Part shown: positions 3,927 to 5,740 of the stretch, piece by piece
Layout of the letters: the number at the start of each line of letters is the position of its first letter
Position numbering within the stretch: position 1 is the first letter of the stretch
DNA from: JBDREF01 sp043820045
GTDB lineage: Bacteria; Planctomycetota; Phycisphaerae; Sedimentisphaerales; Anaerobacaceae
Direction: 5' to 3'
NCBI GenBank assembly: GCA_043820045.1
Contig: JBDREF010000342.1
Location: 1-5,740, forward strand
Length of the DNA stretch: 5,740 nucleotides
The notes under the pieces: generated by a model
What the model was told of the DNA's origin: nothing
What the model saw: only the letters and a program-made list of their open reading frames with translations
Database searches by the model: none
Made by a program: the position numbers and the translations under genes

Positions 3927-5740
3927 ATGTGTAGAAGATCGATTCCTTTAGTCTCTTTTGTTTTTGTGTTGGCCGTCTGCAGCGCGGCGGTGGCTGATCT
4001 TGCGGGATGGGAGGCGGCCATAGGCGGAGCCGGTCCGCTTAACTGGTACAAGTTTGATGAGACCGGAGCTGAGTGTATCGACTCGGGTAGCGGAGGCCTG
4101 AACGGAACCTACGATAGTGTCTCGTTAGGTCAGGAAGGACGTTTCGGACCGGGAACGGCTGCAGGATTCGAGAGGGTTGGCGCCAATCGTGCCAATTTCA
4201 CCGGCGCGACGAACTTGCCCGGTCCATGGACCGTGGAATATGTCGTCAAAACAACAAAAGCACCCGCTGCTAACGACTCACAGGCCCTACACGACAGCGA
4301 TACGACATCTATTCGCCTTGCCGGCTGGACGGCCCTGGGTGAGACCGGCTTCACGCTATATGGCGTCGCTGACTATCAGTTCACACCCGAGGCAGGACTA
4401 ACCTTGGACGATCTTGTGATTCAACCGGACGTCTGGATGCACCTGGTTTGGCGCAACAACGGCAGTGGCACGCAGTTGTTTTTCGATGGGATGCTTGTAG
4501 GAACCAGTACGGACATGATTGAGCTTCCACGACTGAGAATCGGCGGCCGGGGCGCCGGCCCTGCTGACCACCTGCAGGGCGTTCTTGATGAAGCGGTCGT
4601 TTTTGGCCGGGCTTTGACGGACGACGAAATCTTTGCTCATGCTTCTACTACTTTTCCCTTGGAGGCCACCAATCCCGTGCCGGAAAACGGTGCCCTGCAT
4701 GCGGATACTTGGGTGAATCTGAGCTGGACTGCGGGATCCACTGCGGCCTCGCACGATGTGTACTTGGGCGACGATTTCGATCAGGTGAATGAGGGTGCCG
4801 GCGACACATTCCGGGGCAATCAGAGCGCGACGTTTTACGTGGCCGGCTTTCCAGGGTTTGCTTATCCGGAAGGCCTCGTCCCGGGAACGACGTACTACTG
4901 GCGAATCGATGAGGTTGAGGCCGATGGCATTACAAAGCACACGGGGAATGTCTGGAGCTTCTCGATTCCTCCCAAGACCGCTTATAACCCCAACCCAGCC
5001 GATGGGGCCGAATTTGTAGCTACTGACGCGAAGCTCAACTGGACGGCAGGCTTCGGTGCCAAATTGCATACTGTTTACTTCGGAACCGATTTTGACAGCG
5101 TGAGCAATGCCGCCGGAGGGCTCCCGCAGGGTACAACCACCTATAATCCTGGCCCTCTCGAAGCGGAAAAGATTTACTACTGGCGAGTCGATGAATTCGA
5201 TGCCGTCGCAACGCATAAAGGCAATGTCTGGAGTTTTACGACTCCCGGCGCTGTCGGCAATCCCCAGCCGGCTAACGGCGCCGCAGATGTGCAGATGAAT
5301 GCAAAGCTAAGCTGGACTGCGGCAACCACCGCCGTCTCGCACGATGTGTACTTCGGCACCGACAAAGACGCAGTAAAGAATGCCACAACGGCTTCGGTGG
5401 AGTACAAGGGTAATAAATCGCTGGGTTCCGAGAGCCACGACCCTGGAAAACTCGCGTGGCACAGCGACTACTACTGGCGAGTCGATGCAGTGTATAACGC
5501 AGGCACAGTCAAAGGGCTCGTCTGGAGCTTTACGACGGCCGATTTCATCGCAGTGGATGATTTCGAGTCGTACAATGACATCGACCCGCCTGACCCGGTA
5601 AGCAACAGGATATTCGACAAGTGGATCGACGGCTTTGGAACCACGGACAACGGTGCTCTTGTCGGCAACGACCTTCCTCCTTATGCCGAGCAGACTATCG
5701 TTCACAGCGGCGGGCAATCGCTCATATATCGCTACGACAA
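3927..5740 (+). CDS. Secreted modular protein: LamG-like N-domain, three FN3-like modules, conserved C-terminal domain (3' end outside window)
   Basis: An open frame of 604 codons runs off the right edge without a stop; about 115 more codons are expected by analogy. Residues 1-23 are a Sec signal peptide (MCRR, hydrophobic core, AVA before D24). Residues 36-243 form a LamG/concanavalin A-like lectin domain: 'LNWYKFDETG' at the start, 'WTVEYVVKT', 'WMHLVWRNNGSGTQLFFDG', and the closing 'LDEAVVFGRALTDDEI'. FN3-like modules span about 249-349, 352-440 and 443-538 ('GTTYYWRIDEV', 'KIYYWRVDEF', 'SDYYWRVDAV', each ending 'VWSF'). Residue 540 starts the shared C-terminal domain ('FIAVDDFESYNDIDPPDP'). 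Only C50 remains as a cysteine in the visible mature part. It differs from its neighbour by the N-terminal domain and by lacking PA14. LamG domains commonly bind glycans, so a surface or extracellular binding role is likely. No catalytic domain is visible. Confidence 0.9.
   Translation, partial: MCRRSIPLVSFVFVLAVCSAAVADLAGWEAAIGGAGPLNWYKFDETGAECIDSGSGGLNGTYDSVSLGQEGRFGPGTAAGFERVGANRANFTGATNLPGPWTVEYVVKTTKAPAANDSQALHDSDTTSIRLAGWTALGETGFTLYGVADYQFTPEAGLTLDDLVIQPDVWMHLVWRNNGSGTQLFFDGMLVGTSTDMIELPRLRIGGRGAGPADHLQGVLDEAVVFGRALTDDEIFAHASTTFPLEATNPVPENGALHADTWVNLSWTAGSTAASHDVYLGDDFDQVNEGAGDTFRGNQSATFYVAGFPGFAYPEGLVPGTTYYWRIDEVEADGITKHTGNVWSFSIPPKTAYNPNPADGAEFVATDAKLNWTAGFGAKLHTVYFGTDFDSVSNAAGGLPQGTTTYNPGPLEAEKIYYWRVDEFDAVATHKGNVWSFTTPGAVGNPQPANGAADVQMNAKLSWTAATTAVSHDVYFGTDKDAVKNATTASVEYKGNKSLGSESHDPGKLAWHSDYYWRVDAVYNAGTVKGLVWSFTTADFIAVDDFESYNDIDPPDPVSNRIFDKWIDGFGTTDNGALVGNDLPPYAEQTIVHSGGQSLIYRYD
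4671..5246 (+). repeat. Two adjacent FN3-like modules, paralogous to 1787-2368
   Basis: These modules encode residues 249-349 and 352-440 of the third gene and are positional partners of the first two modules of the complete gene. The third modules also correspond (5253-5540 here, 2801-3094 there): both carry 'VYFGTD.DAV.NATTAS.EYKG' and 'DPGKLAW'. This shows descent from a common three-module ancestor. Confidence 0.8.

Noticed and set aside
3969..3980. Lipobox-like LAVC at the end of the third gene's signal sequence
   Set aside because: The residue before Cys is Val, where Gly, Ala or Ser is expected, and a good signal peptidase I site (AVA before D24) follows directly.
4398..5216. Minus-strand frame of about 270 codons opposite the third gene
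   Set aside because: It mirrors the FN3-like modules, has no plausible ribosome binding site or domain, and its residues follow the antisense of 'YYWRIDEV'-type motifs.
1..5740. CRISPR array, insertion sequence, tRNA or rRNA
   Set aside because: No regularly spaced short repeats, transposase-like frame, terminal inverted repeats or RNA gene signatures were found. The repeats present are coding domain duplications.

Overview
The window looks like chromosomal DNA of a planctomycete, most likely from the Phycisphaerae/Sedimentisphaerales group. This is inferred from protein style, not from a marker gene. The proteins are large, secreted and almost cysteine-free. They are built from PA14, LamG and fibronectin-III-like modules with recurring 'TTYYWRIDEV...VWSF' signatures, and end in a domain running from 'VDDFESY' to 'YFDDIRLYR'. 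No rRNA, tRNA, mobile element or CRISPR is present, so the assignment stays tentative.

Layout, all on the + strand: (1) bases 2-553 are the 3' end of a secreted modular gene whose start lies outside the window and whose C-terminal domain carries an in-frame TAG at 197-199. (2) Bases 554-1030 are a 477-base gap with a probable terminator (628-660), a sigma-70-like promoter (741-770) and a long leader with a hairpin and a possible 30-codon leader ORF. (3) Bases 1031-3640 are a complete 869-residue gene: signal peptide, a domain of uncertain identity, two FN3-like modules, PA14, a third FN3-like module and the C-terminal domain. (4) Bases 3641-3926 are a second gap of similar design: a strong terminator (3664-3700), a promoter matching the first, and a hairpin-bearing leader. 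(5) Bases 3927-5740 are a third paralogue, open to the window edge: signal peptide, LamG-like domain, three FN3-like modules and the start of the same C-terminal domain.

The genes form a tandem paralogous array. Each of the two visible gene starts has its own promoter and each of the two visible gene ends has a terminator, so they look like separately transcribed units, not one operon. The C-terminal chassis is kept while the N-terminal domain is exchanged (GATase/ThuA-like fold versus LamG) and a PA14 cassette is present or absent. The likely role is extracellular or cell-surface carbohydrate or glycoconjugate binding. No hydrolase catalytic domain is visible. I see no clear new enzymatic or defence system. 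The most unusual points are the shared promoter/leader architecture, the modular exchange on a fixed chassis, and the stop codon in an otherwise intact upstream copy.
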